DNA of 40,235 bases from Candidatus Nitrosotalea bavarica (GTDB lineage Archaea; Thermoproteota; Nitrososphaeria; Nitrososphaerales; Nitrosopumilaceae), in the NCBI RefSeq assembly GCF_900167955.1, contig NZ_FUYK01000010.1, positions 66,404-106,638 on the forward strand. The letters run 5' to 3'. Every line of letters starts with the position of its first letter. Position 1 is the stretch's first letter. This document shows, piece by piece, positions 6,661 through 15,400 of this stretch. A program made the position numbers and the translations under genes. The notes below the pieces were generated by a model that was given only the letters and a program-made list of their open reading frames with translations, was not told where the DNA came from and made no database searches.

Positions 6661-7215
6661 GTGAGTGATATACGTTTTGCCGCTCTTGCGGTTCTAGCTC
6701 TTTTAATATTTCCAACAATAAATTATGCCAGTGCACACAATAATCTAAACTCTGATGATCAGACAATAGGAAACTATGAGGTTCAAATAGCAACCGATCC
6801 AGAAATACCAGAAGCCAATCATCCATTCAAGCTTAGTCTTAGAGTACTAAATCATCAATCAGCATCAAATATTTTGAACTCGCTTAATACGCAGATTAGT
6901 GAGGTGGATCATTTTAGGATGGGATTAAGGATTTACTACAATGACGAGCTTGTTGGAACCATTCCAGTACAGAGCTTTGACAGAGGAGAGTGGTCAACAC
7001 AGTATACATTTCATGAAACAGGAAATCACATAGTAGATGTTGATCTATATGACATGGGTCCAGACGGTAAGATTCTGACTTATACATTCAACATTACAGT
7101 TCTCAATGTATTTGGCAATATTTTTCCATACATCATATCATCAGGCGGTATTGGATTTGTTATCATAGTTGTGTGGGCTTTGATGACAAGAAATAAAGTA
7201 AAACCTAAGCACTAG
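6661..7215 (+). CDS. Secreted, C-terminally anchored FixH/YtkA-like protein
   Basis: A 184-residue exported protein. It has a signal peptide at 1-25 (hydrophobic core LAVLALLIFPTINYASA) and an extracytoplasmic beta-sandwich of about 120 residues with the IATDPEIPEANHPFKLSLRV strand pattern seen in FixH/YtkA-like domains, ending in a DxDLYD-type turn. A C-terminal membrane helix (about 152-173) precedes a short basic tail, so the domain faces outward. The start is GTG 6661: TATTAAAG-type DNA (6631-6640) is 26 bp upstream, implying a leaderless GTG start. It overlaps the 3' end of ctaA by 11 bp, tail to tail, next to the oxidase operon. A role in oxidase maturation or metal handling is inference from position. 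Confidence 0.65.
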   Translation: MSDIRFAALAVLALLIFPTINYASAHNNLNSDDQTIGNYEVQIATDPEIPEANHPFKLSLRVLNHQSASNILNSLNTQISEVDHFRMGLRIYYNDELVGTIPVQSFDRGEWSTQYTFHETGNHIVDVDLYDMGPDGKILTYTFNITVLNVFGNIFPYIISSGGIGFVIIVVWALMTRNKVKPKH

Positions 7216-7651
7216 TCTCTATCTTTTGACTTTGATCTATCCTAAACGCAAACAATACAGTAAGTAAAGTCATTGCAAAAAGTAAAATTCCAACACCGTT
7301 ATGAATTGCAACTATAACTGCATGAAGTTTTGTATTAATCACTATAGCTCCAAGACCTATCTGTGATACTGCAAACACTCCTGCTAGTGTACCAGTAATT
7401 CTAATTTTTTTGTGCGATCCTTTGGTCTTCCAGGCACAGATTGCAGTTGCAACTATCAAGACTCCTGTTGTAGCTGCAATGAATCTGTGTATCCATTCAG
7501 TTAGAAACTGAGCAGAAGGTAAAATCCCACTTGGGCAAAGAGGCCAGTTAGGACATGTTAATCCCTGGCCACTTGCTTGAAGATATCCTCCAATAAACAT
7601 TAGAGAGTATAAAATCACTAAAGAAGCAAGTGCTAGATATTTGAAGTACAT
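7205..7651 (-). CDS. ctaA: Half-size heme A synthase (CtaA/COX15 family)
   Basis: A 148-residue, four-helix membrane protein that would oxidise the C8 methyl of heme O to make heme A for the adjacent oxidase. Visible: helix 1 (1-21), the paired-Cys loop GQGLTCPNWPLCPSG (C33, C39), EWIHR (H55) at the start of helix 2, and H110 and H117 in and near the last helices. Bacterial CtaA has eight helices in two homologous halves; this protein matches one half, as in other archaeal short CtaA proteins, so it probably dimerises (established for the family, inferred here). Its ATG overlaps the stop of the cupredoxin gene by one base, so it is translationally coupled at the end of the oxidase operon. Confidence 0.88.
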   Translation of the reverse strand: MYFKYLALASLVILYSLMFIGGYLQASGQGLTCPNWPLCPSGILPSAQFLTEWIHRFIAATTGVLIVATAICAWKTKGSHKKIRITGTLAGVFAVSQIGLGAIVINTKLHAVIVAIHNGVGILLFAMTLLTVLFAFRIDQSQKIETSA

Positions 7652-8631
7652 TATTGAACTATGAATGGAGCATCCATTCCAAGTTGTGCATGTCCTGGAA
7701 CTGTACAGATGTAATGATATGTTCCTGGTGCACCTGCTACAAATGTTACATCCTGATTTGCGTTAGGCTTTAGTGGATTATCTGCTGTTCCAGCTGCTGA
7801 ACTCCACAATACATCAGATGGGTCAGTGGGATCAACAACTACTCCAAATGCATGGAATGATTTGCTATCGTTCTTAACATGAATGGTTACAGTATCACCT
7901 GATTTTACTGTGATTGTAGGATTGGTACCTGGTTGACCTGGTAATGTATCAAATGCATATTGTTTAAAGTCAGCACTCATAACAAAACTCACTGTAAATT
8001 CTACTTTATTTCCAGTCGGAGCAACTACTGCACCAGATGGAGCAGCACTACTGCCAGAACCGGCTGTTACCATAATTTTACCTTCCATGCCCAATTCTCT
8101 ATGTCCTGGGACTGCACAAATGTAATAATATGTACCAGCCTTTGGTGGTACAAATGTTACTTCACCAGATGCACCTGGTTTCATTGGGTTGTCAGCAGTT
8201 CCAATTTCTGTTCCATCAATATCAGGACCTGGACCTGAAGTTGAATCAGTTATTGCAAATGCATGAAATGATTTACCAGAATTCTTAACATCAAATACTA
8301 GCTTGTCTCCAACATTTGCGTTAACCGTTGGATTATGATTTGGATCAGTTAATGATACAGTGTTAAAGGCATATACCTTAAAGTCAGAAGACTCTACAAA
8401 AGCAAGAGCTACGTTAATTGTTTTGCCTGTTGCCTGAACAGTTCCTGTACTTGCTGCATGTGAAGTTAGTCCTTCTTGAATTTTTCCAGCAGTTGGAAGA
8501 TAGGAATTCCAATAATCATAATTTGCAAAAAATATTACACCGCCGACAACCATGATTCCTATTAGAATTGCCAGTAGCTTGCCTAATCTAGCAGGGCTTG
8601 TCCTAAGTATTGGTTCTTCAGTATGACTCAT
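7651..8631 (-). CDS. Membrane-anchored double cupredoxin of the oxidase operon
   Basis: A 326-residue type I copper protein with an N-terminal signal anchor (about 17-37) and two plastocyanin-like domains outside the membrane. Domain 1 (about 65-190) has a full set of blue-copper ligands, H123, C172, H177 and M182. Domain 2 (about 205-326) has H260, C309, H314 and M319, each in the pattern (Y/H)YIC..PGH...GM. The domains share KSFHAF and TADNP segments, so they arose by duplication. The gene lies 1 bp after coxA in the same operon, so it is probably the electron donor to, or an extra subunit of, the terminal oxidase in an organism that uses copper proteins instead of cytochrome c. Confidence 0.88.
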   Translation of the reverse strand: MSHTEEPILRTSPARLGKLLAILIGIMVVGGVIFFANYDYWNSYLPTAGKIQEGLTSHAASTGTVQATGKTINVALAFVESSDFKVYAFNTVSLTDPNHNPTVNANVGDKLVFDVKNSGKSFHAFAITDSTSGPGPDIDGTEIGTADNPMKPGASGEVTFVPPKAGTYYYICAVPGHRELGMEGKIMVTAGSGSSAAPSGAVVAPTGNKVEFTVSFVMSADFKQYAFDTLPGQPGTNPTITVKSGDTVTIHVKNDSKSFHAFGVVVDPTDPSDVLWSSAAGTADNPLKPNANQDVTFVAGAPGTYHYICTVPGHAQLGMDAPFIVQ

Positions 8632-8632
8632 A

Positions 8633-10174
8633 TCAATATCCTATATGATGGGGATTCTTGGCAGTATGTGGATAGTAATACTTGCCACCAAGGTCAAATG
8701 GATCGTCCATGTTTGCCTCCTTACCCTTTGAGGAAGAATATATCAAGTTAATCAAGAATGCCAAGAATCCTCCACCTAGAATCCATGCACCTACTGTTGC
8801 AATCTGGTTGAGTTGTACCCAAGAGGTGTACTCTGGAGGATAATCATAAATTCTTCTTGGCATTCCTTCAAGGCCAAGCAAGTGCTGTGTAAAGAATACT
8901 TGGACTGTTCCCCATAACATCATAATGAAATGAATTTTTGCAAGTTTTTCATTGTACATTCTTCCAGTGATGAACGGGAAGATGTAGTATACCATGCCAA
9001 CAAATCCAAATGCGATTGTACCTGTGAGGAACAAGTGCATGTGTCCTACTACCCAATAAGTTCCATGGCTGATAAAGTCAAGTGGCATTGCAGAGTTGAG
9101 AACACCACCAGCACCTGCAGAGAAGAATAGTGCAATTCCACCTACTGCAAATAGCATAGGTGCTGCAAATTTGATTCTGCCTCCCCACATTGTTGCAAGG
9201 AAATTAAATACGTGCATACCAGATGCTGGTACTGCAGCTAAGGTTCCAATCATAAATACGACTTTGGTTGTAAAGTCCATACCTGTAGAATACATGTGAT
9301 GACCCCAAGATGCAAATCCAATCATTCCAAGCATTACAAATGCAAAGACACCACTGCCTTGACTATACAACGGCTTGCGTGAAAATCTAGGAATTAATTC
9401 ATACATCATTCCAATTGCAGGTAACAAGAAGATATACACCTCAGGATGGAACGTAAACCAAAACAAGTGCAAGTATGCAATTGGGTCTCCTCCTGCTGTT
9501 GGGTTGAAAAAGCCTGACACTCCAAGTCTATCAGTAAGTAACATGATTAATGCTGCAGCATATGATGGCATGGCAACAAGTGTCATTAGAGATACAGTAA
9601 GCATGGACCATGCAAAGAGTGGAACTTTACGCAGTGGAAGATCTGGGTGCTTGCATTTGAGAATTGTGACTATAAAGTTAATGGAAGATAGAATGGATGA
9701 GACACCCAAAATCTTTAGGCCAAATATCATCATGTCTGCAGCTGGACCTGGTGCCCTGATTACAGAATATGGAGCATATGAAACCCAAGAAGTGTCAGAG
9801 AATCCAAGCCATAACAATACACCACCAATCGGATTCATCCAAAATGCAATTGCGTTTAGTTTTGGATAAGCCATATCTTTGTATCGTACCATGAGTGGAA
9901 CGAGATAGTTACCAATTCCGTTTGCAACTGGAAGTGCAAACAAGAATAACATTGTAAGACCGTGAACTGTGAATATTCTGTTAAACGTTACAGAATCAGA
10001 GATTAGAAAGTTCTGACCTGGGAAGAACAAGTGTGTTCTTATCAACATGGCCAAGACTCCTGCCATAAACAAGAATGTAAGACCTGTCACTGTATAGAGC
10101 AAACCCACATCTGTGTGATGCGTTGAAAACATTATCTGCCAAATTGGACGTGATTTCTTTAGTTCTAGTACCAT
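8633..10174 (-). CDS. coxA: Heme-copper oxidase subunit I
   Basis: A 513-residue, about 12-helix catalytic subunit of the A-type oxygen reductase that reduces O2 to water and pumps protons. All metal ligands are visible: low-spin heme His H71 (TVHGLTM) with H380, CuB ligands H243 (in HPEVY, with cross-link Tyr Y247), H292 and H293 (WGHHMYSTGM), and the high-spin heme His H378 (GHMHLFLTG). The Glu of HPEVY lies one residue after H243; other proton-channel residues were not mapped. An ATG at 10174 is used; the GTG-like frame at 10178 is out of phase. It lies between the CuA gene (58 bp upstream) and the double cupredoxin gene. No subunit III gene is in the cluster. Confidence 0.96.
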   Translation of the reverse strand: MVLELKKSRPIWQIMFSTHHTDVGLLYTVTGLTFLFMAGVLAMLIRTHLFFPGQNFLISDSVTFNRIFTVHGLTMLFLFALPVANGIGNYLVPLMVRYKDMAYPKLNAIAFWMNPIGGVLLWLGFSDTSWVSYAPYSVIRAPGPAADMMIFGLKILGVSSILSSINFIVTILKCKHPDLPLRKVPLFAWSMLTVSLMTLVAMPSYAAALIMLLTDRLGVSGFFNPTAGGDPIAYLHLFWFTFHPEVYIFLLPAIGMMYELIPRFSRKPLYSQGSGVFAFVMLGMIGFASWGHHMYSTGMDFTTKVVFMIGTLAAVPASGMHVFNFLATMWGGRIKFAAPMLFAVGGIALFFSAGAGGVLNSAMPLDFISHGTYWVVGHMHLFLTGTIAFGFVGMVYYIFPFITGRMYNEKLAKIHFIMMLWGTVQVFFTQHLLGLEGMPRRIYDYPPEYTSWVQLNQIATVGAWILGGGFLAFLINLIYSSSKGKEANMDDPFDLGGKYYYPHTAKNPHHIGY

Positions 10175-10232
10175 GCAAATCCCTCTAATTTACTAGATAT
10201 TTTTTGTATACATAAAATGTTTTTGATAATTA

Positions 10233-10655
10233 TCAAGGTGTATCCTCCACTACTAACGATCCTCTCATGTTGTAATGTAACAAACCACAATATTCTCTGC
10301 ATTGTATTGGGAATTCACCTGCTTGATCTGGTGCAAACCATGCATGGTTTACATGACCTGGAACAACATCTTCAAAGACTACATAATCTGGAATGTTAAA
10401 AGAATGCATTACATCCTTGCCGTATATCTCAAAATTATACGCATGTCCTTTCTTTACATGGAGTGTGCTTATTTCTTTAGTTCCGTCTTGGTGCTCAAAA
10501 CTCCAGAACCACTGCTGACCTGTTACTTTGATGGTTTCAGCATCTGCTGGAACGTCTTCAACTTCTTTTTGAACAACCCAGGAATCAACACCGACATATA
10601 ATAAAATTGCAATAACTACTCCTACCATTACCCATTCTGCGGTATCGTGACCCAT
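10233..10655 (-). CDS. coxB: Oxidase subunit II, second half (TM2 and CuA domain)
   Basis: A 140-residue protein that carries the second transmembrane helix (about 8-27) and the CuA cupredoxin domain of subunit II. The family box GQQWFWSF (47-53) follows the helix. CuA ligands are complete: H84 (MHSFNIP), C119, E121, C123, H127 and M130 in CREYCGLLHYNM. It has no signal peptide and lacks TM1, which is encoded by the gene directly upstream; the upstream TAG stop is followed immediately by this ATG, so both halves should be made stoichiometrically by termination-reinitiation. Docking site for the electron donor, facing the outside. Confidence 0.93.
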   Translation of the reverse strand: MGHDTAEWVMVGVVIAILLYVGVDSWVVQKEVEDVPADAETIKVTGQQWFWSFEHQDGTKEISTLHVKKGHAYNFEIYGKDVMHSFNIPDYVVFEDVVPGHVNHAWFAPDQAGEFPIQCREYCGLLHYNMRGSLVVEDTP

Positions 10656-10967
10656 CTAATGTCCACCCTCTTTTTCGTATGTACCAGTGGTTGGATCGTC
10701 TAGTTTTTCCCATCTAGTAGGAATCTTGTTCTTGGGATGGGATTCACGGAATCTCCAAACAAGCCAGATCATTGTGCCTGATACTACTGCACCAACTGTA
10801 AAGGCTGCAGTTGTCATTCTAAAGAACTCGTTCCATACTTCAGCTCTTAGGTTAATATACTGCTTTTCAGATTGCCCCTGACTTGATTGGGCATGTGCAA
10901 AGTGTATCTGTGGAACAAGAGCTAATACGATTAATGCAAATAGTGAAACAACAATGATTCTCTTCAT
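10656..10967 (-). CDS. Oxidase subunit II, first half (signal peptide and TM1)
   Basis: A 103-residue protein with a cleavable-looking signal peptide (MKRIIVVSLFALIVLALVPQ...AHA, residues 1-26), an amphipathic stretch EVWNEFFRMTT, one membrane helix (about 52-71) ending LVWRFRE, and a basic, proline-containing loop with TRWEKLDD. This is the topology and wording of the first hairpin of COX2 (TM1 followed by a charged R-rich loop). It is the first gene of the oxidase operon. By homology-free reasoning I infer it pairs with the CuA protein next door; an unrelated accessory subunit is the alternative. Confidence 0.75.
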   Translation of the reverse strand: MKRIIVVSLFALIVLALVPQIHFAHAQSSQGQSEKQYINLRAEVWNEFFRMTTAAFTVGAVVSGTMIWLVWRFRESHPKNKIPTRWEKLDDPTTGTYEKEGGH

Positions 10968-10994
10968 TTGCTGTTTTGAGGATGAAACAATTTT

Positions 10995-11004
10995 CTATTT
11001 AAGC
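10995..11004 (-). promoter_or_regulatory. TATA box of the oxidase operon
   Basis: GCTTAAATAG on the minus strand is centred about 33 bp before ATG 10967, giving a predicted leader of only a few bases for the whole five-gene operon (COX2 halves, coxA, cupredoxin, ctaA). Confidence 0.5.
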
Positions 11005-11115
11005 CTTTTGTAGATTGCCAGCGATCAAAGTTTGTATTTTTAAAGAAAAATTAAGAGATAGAACATGAAGTGATTTACGATCGCTTTTGTTAAAGATCTA
11101 TTGGATATATCACAA

Positions 11116-12219
11116 TTAATTTAGCAAATTTTGGTCATTCAAATACTGTATCATATTAGCAAAATCAGATTTTGTAATTTCACTGTTTATAACCAAATTT
11201 GCAGAATTAGAAACCCAATATGGTACATGTTTTCCCTGTACATCATAATCACTTAGCAATTCAGTTACAGCGGATGGATCATTTGGATATCTTAACCAGT
11301 TAGCTAGATCATCAATTAGATCTGCTGGATCTTGCAGTTGTAAAGAACGTATTAATTGTTCAGAGTGGAGAATCTTAAATTCAGGATAACAGTTCAACAT
11401 GGTATAGTTTCCTGCCATGTAAAAATTCCAATTGTTACAATCTACATTATATTCATATTTTGAATTATCATACTGCCAGCCAAACCCATTTTTAATTGTT
11501 GAATCTGGATAACCGTGCCCATTGACAAGGGTTATTGTATTAGTGGAATAGTTTGCTTGAACCTCGGCATAAAGCGCGTTAGGATACAAGAATATCACAT
11601 CTGGGTGACTGGTTATTGCGTCAAATTCCTTCTTTGTCACATATTCATTATGTAATACTATGACTCGTTTGTACTGTTTTAAAATATCAGGATTCTGGTC
11701 AACATCCTGGTCTTTTACATAAGAGTAATTCAATAGCTTCAAAGCCCATGCGCCAAAAATGCTTGAAGATTGAAATCCATTTACTTTATTTGGTATCGGT
11801 ACTGTCAAGCAGCTAGAATCACAATTGTTGCGGTAAAAATCATAAAAACCTCCCCTTTCGTATGCTGCCTGTGTAAAGCTTGGATAGATAAACACTGCAT
11901 CATGTGATCCTTTGTGCAATTCCAAGTCATGGTACAAGTTTTGTAGTTCAGGTTTACGTTGTATGGAAATAGTCAATAGATTTCCATTTTGATCCGTATT
12001 GCCTATGACATCAAACAAAAGATCCGCTTTTGGAATATGTAGAGATTGAATTGTGCCTTCAGTGGTTGAATTTATTTCGATGAAATCGTTTGTTATAGTA
12101 AAAGATGCGGTGCTTTCTGATTGTTCTGCATGTACGTTAGGTAAGGAAAGAAGATAACTTGCGACACAAAGACTTGCAATGCAAAGAAGATAACTTGACG
12201 TAGCTAGTATACTTGCCAA
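11116..12219 (-). CDS. Secreted protein of unknown function
   Basis: A 367-residue exported protein. The signal peptide (about 1-32, ending NVHA) contains a short internal repeat. The mature part has four Cys in two close pairs (NNCDSSC; VDCNNWN...LNC), many N-x-S/T sequons, a central segment KRVIVLHNEYVTKKEFDAIT...DVIFLYPNALYAEV that looks like an alpha/beta fold, and a last ~35 residues (VPYWVSNSANLVINSEITKSDFANMIQYLNDQ) that resemble the C-terminal WIKNNA..W..G.I.D.DF..GIQYL domain found in many thaumarchaeal secreted proteins. It starts at TTG 12219. TTTTATATTG (12261-12270) is the likely promoter. No enzymatic motif is recognised. Confidence 0.7.
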   Translation of the reverse strand: MASILATSSYLLCIASLCVASYLLSLPNVHAEQSESTASFTITNDFIEINSTTEGTIQSLHIPKADLLFDVIGNTDQNGNLLTISIQRKPELQNLYHDLELHKGSHDAVFIYPSFTQAAYERGGFYDFYRNNCDSSCLTVPIPNKVNGFQSSSIFGAWALKLLNYSYVKDQDVDQNPDILKQYKRVIVLHNEYVTKKEFDAITSHPDVIFLYPNALYAEVQANYSTNTITLVNGHGYPDSTIKNGFGWQYDNSKYEYNVDCNNWNFYMAGNYTMLNCYPEFKILHSEQLIRSLQLQDPADLIDDLANWLRYPNDPSAVTELLSDYDVQGKHVPYWVSNSANLVINSEITKSDFANMIQYLNDQNLLN

Positions 12220-12368
12220 TTCCCATACGAATTGACTTGAATCAAGTATTTGATGCTATTCAATATAAAAAATGTAAGGCAAATACAAATTGAATTTTCT
12301 ATATAGTTTGCTAAAATTTGATTATAGTTTTTAAAATTAGTTTAGAACTATCGTTAGGAGTTTTTTTA

Positions 12369-12417
12369 AGATAAAAAGGAAAAAGAGGGAAAGTTAGTTT
12401 GGTTTTAGACTAGTCTA
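12369..12417 (-). terminator. Pyrimidine-rich terminator of the S-layer gene
   Basis: On the minus strand, the S-layer stop codon lies within a perfect 12-bp palindrome TAGACTAGTCTA (12406-12417). About 15 bp later a tract CTTTCCCTCTTTTTCCTTTTT (about 12372-12392) follows. U-rich tracts of this type end archaeal transcripts; the palindrome may add a weak hairpin. Confidence 0.5.
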
Positions 12418-15400
12418 TGCTACGTTGATTGTAGTACTCAAAGGCGGTGACAATGCGTTTGGATTATCAATGCTCTGCCATACAAAGATTTGAGCAGTGT
12501 ATGTTCCAGAGGCTGATGGAGTCCAAGATTGTGCCGGATTGAGTGATTGACCTGCAGTCAATGTTCCTGTGATCCAAGAGAGTGATACTGTAACACCGTT
12601 AGCATCTTGTATTTGTACAAGGTATGCAAATGGCTGATCTCTGTCCTGGCCGTTTGTCAAGTCAGCAGTAACTTGTATCTGCTGTCCTGATTTTACTGTG
12701 CCATTAAGTGCATTGCCAAACGAGTCAACTATTCTTGGGTTAGATGCCGGTGCTCTTTCGAGTGGTGGCACGATTGTTCCAATGAATGTTGTCGATGTCA
12801 ATCGCAATTGATCAGATGGTGTGTATGGGGCTGGCAGAGTTCTGTCTGCATATTCGCCTGTAACTGTATCGCCTTCTGCAACGTGGAGTCTGTTTCCAGA
12901 TGACTGGAAGTTAGTGGTAAAGTACACTGTACCTTGGAAGATACCTGTTGCTTGACCTGTCTCTGTCATGGTGAGTTTGATACCACCAGCATCAGAGTCA
13001 GACCATACGTTGGTGTCGAACTTGTCGACTGCCTTTGGATTAAGGTTCATGTCTGGGTCAACTATCTGCAATACTCCTTGTCCATTTGCTGGATAGGATG
13101 CTTCTAACCATTTGATTTCACCAATGTTCCATCGGATGAGTGCTGAACCAGTAACTGTTTGATCTCTTGTGAATTCAAACGATACTGATACACCGTCCTG
13201 TTCTTCAGAAGGTAAGAATCCGTCTGTTGGACCGACTCCTGATGGGCCTGAACCTGTTGGTTCCAAGCCTGCTCCGTCAACTCCAGTTGAGCCCTTTAAG
13301 TTGGGATCTCCTGTGAGGATGACGTAACCTGTGAAGATACCTGTATCGACTCCAGTCTCGACCAATTGATATTGTGCGATGCTGTTACCTCTTGTGGAAA
13401 CACTTACTGTGTTTTCATTGTTGGTACCAATGGTGTCGATAAGGTTTGGATCAAAGTTGTGATCTGGTGCGACTACGGTTATGTAGACACGGTCAGTCCA
13501 AGTGTATACTTTCTGATCGAGTTCAACTGTTGCACCAAAGTTTGATGTGTAGATGGTCAAGTCAATATCTTGACTGTTTGCACCTACTACTTTGGAGCCT
13601 GCTGGACCCCAGTCAGTGTATTCTAATTGGATCTGTTCTCCTCTTTCAAGTAAATTATTATTCAATGTTGATGGAATCTTAATTACTGATTGGAAGATAC
13701 CTGTGTCTTTACCTGTCTCCACAAATGAACCTGGCTTTGCATCAAATGCAGAAGCCTGGCCACCTTGTTGACCCATTGTGCCCTTGAAGGCATGTGAGTC
13801 CCATTCGATGACATCTAGTGGGACGGTTTCAGCAGTCTGTGAATCAAGGTTCAAGTCTGGTTCCACGAGTGTGAGAATCATGTCTGAACCGATGATGTAT
13901 ACGGACTTGTCTGATTGTAGTACACCGTTTCTTAAGTCAAATGTTGAAGAATCTGTGACAGTTTGTGTATGACCTGAAGCATCATTCAAGTCTGTGTAGG
14001 TTACGGTGAGTACATCACCTTGTCTTACACAGTAATTGCCTGATGGTTGGGTTGTAGATACAGAAGAATGGACGGTATGGAATCTGTCTTTTTCAGCAGT
14101 ACTAGTGGTTCCATCTGTTGGAGTCCACTGGGTTTGTGTTGATGGACAGTCTGTACCTGTAGGACCGTCAGAGTATCTAATTGGCAAGTCTGCTTGGAAG
14201 ATTCCTGCGTCTGGAGCGATTTCGGTCATTGGACCAAGATCTCTAACAGCAGGCCAAGTTGGATCGCTAGTACCTCCGTTAAGTCCTGTTGCGGTAGCCG
14301 GAATGGCTGTGCCGTTTAGGTTAACGATGGTACCAGGTGATACACCTCCGCCGCCGTTGTAGACTGCTGGACCTCCAGCGGTTGCTAATAGAACTGAGTT
14401 TCCTTGTCTTGTAATCTGTACTGCTACTGGGCCGTGATTCACGTCATTTACACCTTGTGCAATATGGTCTGTACCCGTTGCGGCTAAGTTAAAGTCCTGA
14501 TCATTTACTCTGATATGGATTAAAACGTCACCGTTTGACAGAGTATTGAGAGCGGTTAAACCGCTGCCAGTAAGATCTCTGTGCATTGGGAAGACACCTG
14601 CTTCACTGGTTGTAGATTTAGTATTTGGAACTGGGAAGTCACCAACACCAGCAGTAGCAATGCTACCAAATGGTACTGGATATACTGCCTTGTCCAATTT
14701 GACTGAACCTGTGTTGCCTTGTATACCTGCATTGTCAGAAACTTCTACAGTCTTGCCAGAGTCATCTCTAAAGTCAACATAGTTGACCTTGATGTTCTGA
14801 CCTACTGATGAAATTACTGCGCTATTTTGACACAATTGGTCTGGGACTTCAAAGGTACCAGTAAAGATACCTGTTGATGGGCCAGTCTCAACTAGTGAGA
14901 AGCCAGTAGCGGATAAGCTTGATGCAAATCCACCAACGGTTGCCGTATTGTTGTCATCTGCAAGTATTGCGTTATTACCGCCAAAGCATGAACCAGTGTT
15001 CTCAGATGTGAATGCAGTTGTTGCGCCACTTAATGTGTGACCCATGTTTGCATCTGACCATCTAACGTTTTGCTGACCAAATTCGACATCTGCGAGTCTA
15101 CCAAATGCGTGGCCATCTGATAATGTTCCAAGGCCTGCTTTACCGATTGTATCGGTTGCATTGTCTTGAATATTACCGAGGTTATTACCAGAATTTGGTC
15201 CTAGGCCAGTTGTTGGCTTGACTGCTGTGTAGATATCTATCAAGTCGTTGTTAACGTTAAGGTCACTATCTGCTAGTGTAATTGTCACAGTATCGCCTAT
15301 CTTGTATGTCTTGCTATCAAATGAAATGACACCAGTGTGAGTTGGGATATCTTGTTGTGCAGATATCTGTGTGTTTACACCATCGGCACCAAGATCCAAG

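Noticed and set aside
9375-9869. 164-codon frame antisense to coxA
   Set aside because: It mirrors a conserved membrane gene; the peptide has no domain-like pattern and no promoter, and coxA motifs fill the opposite strand.
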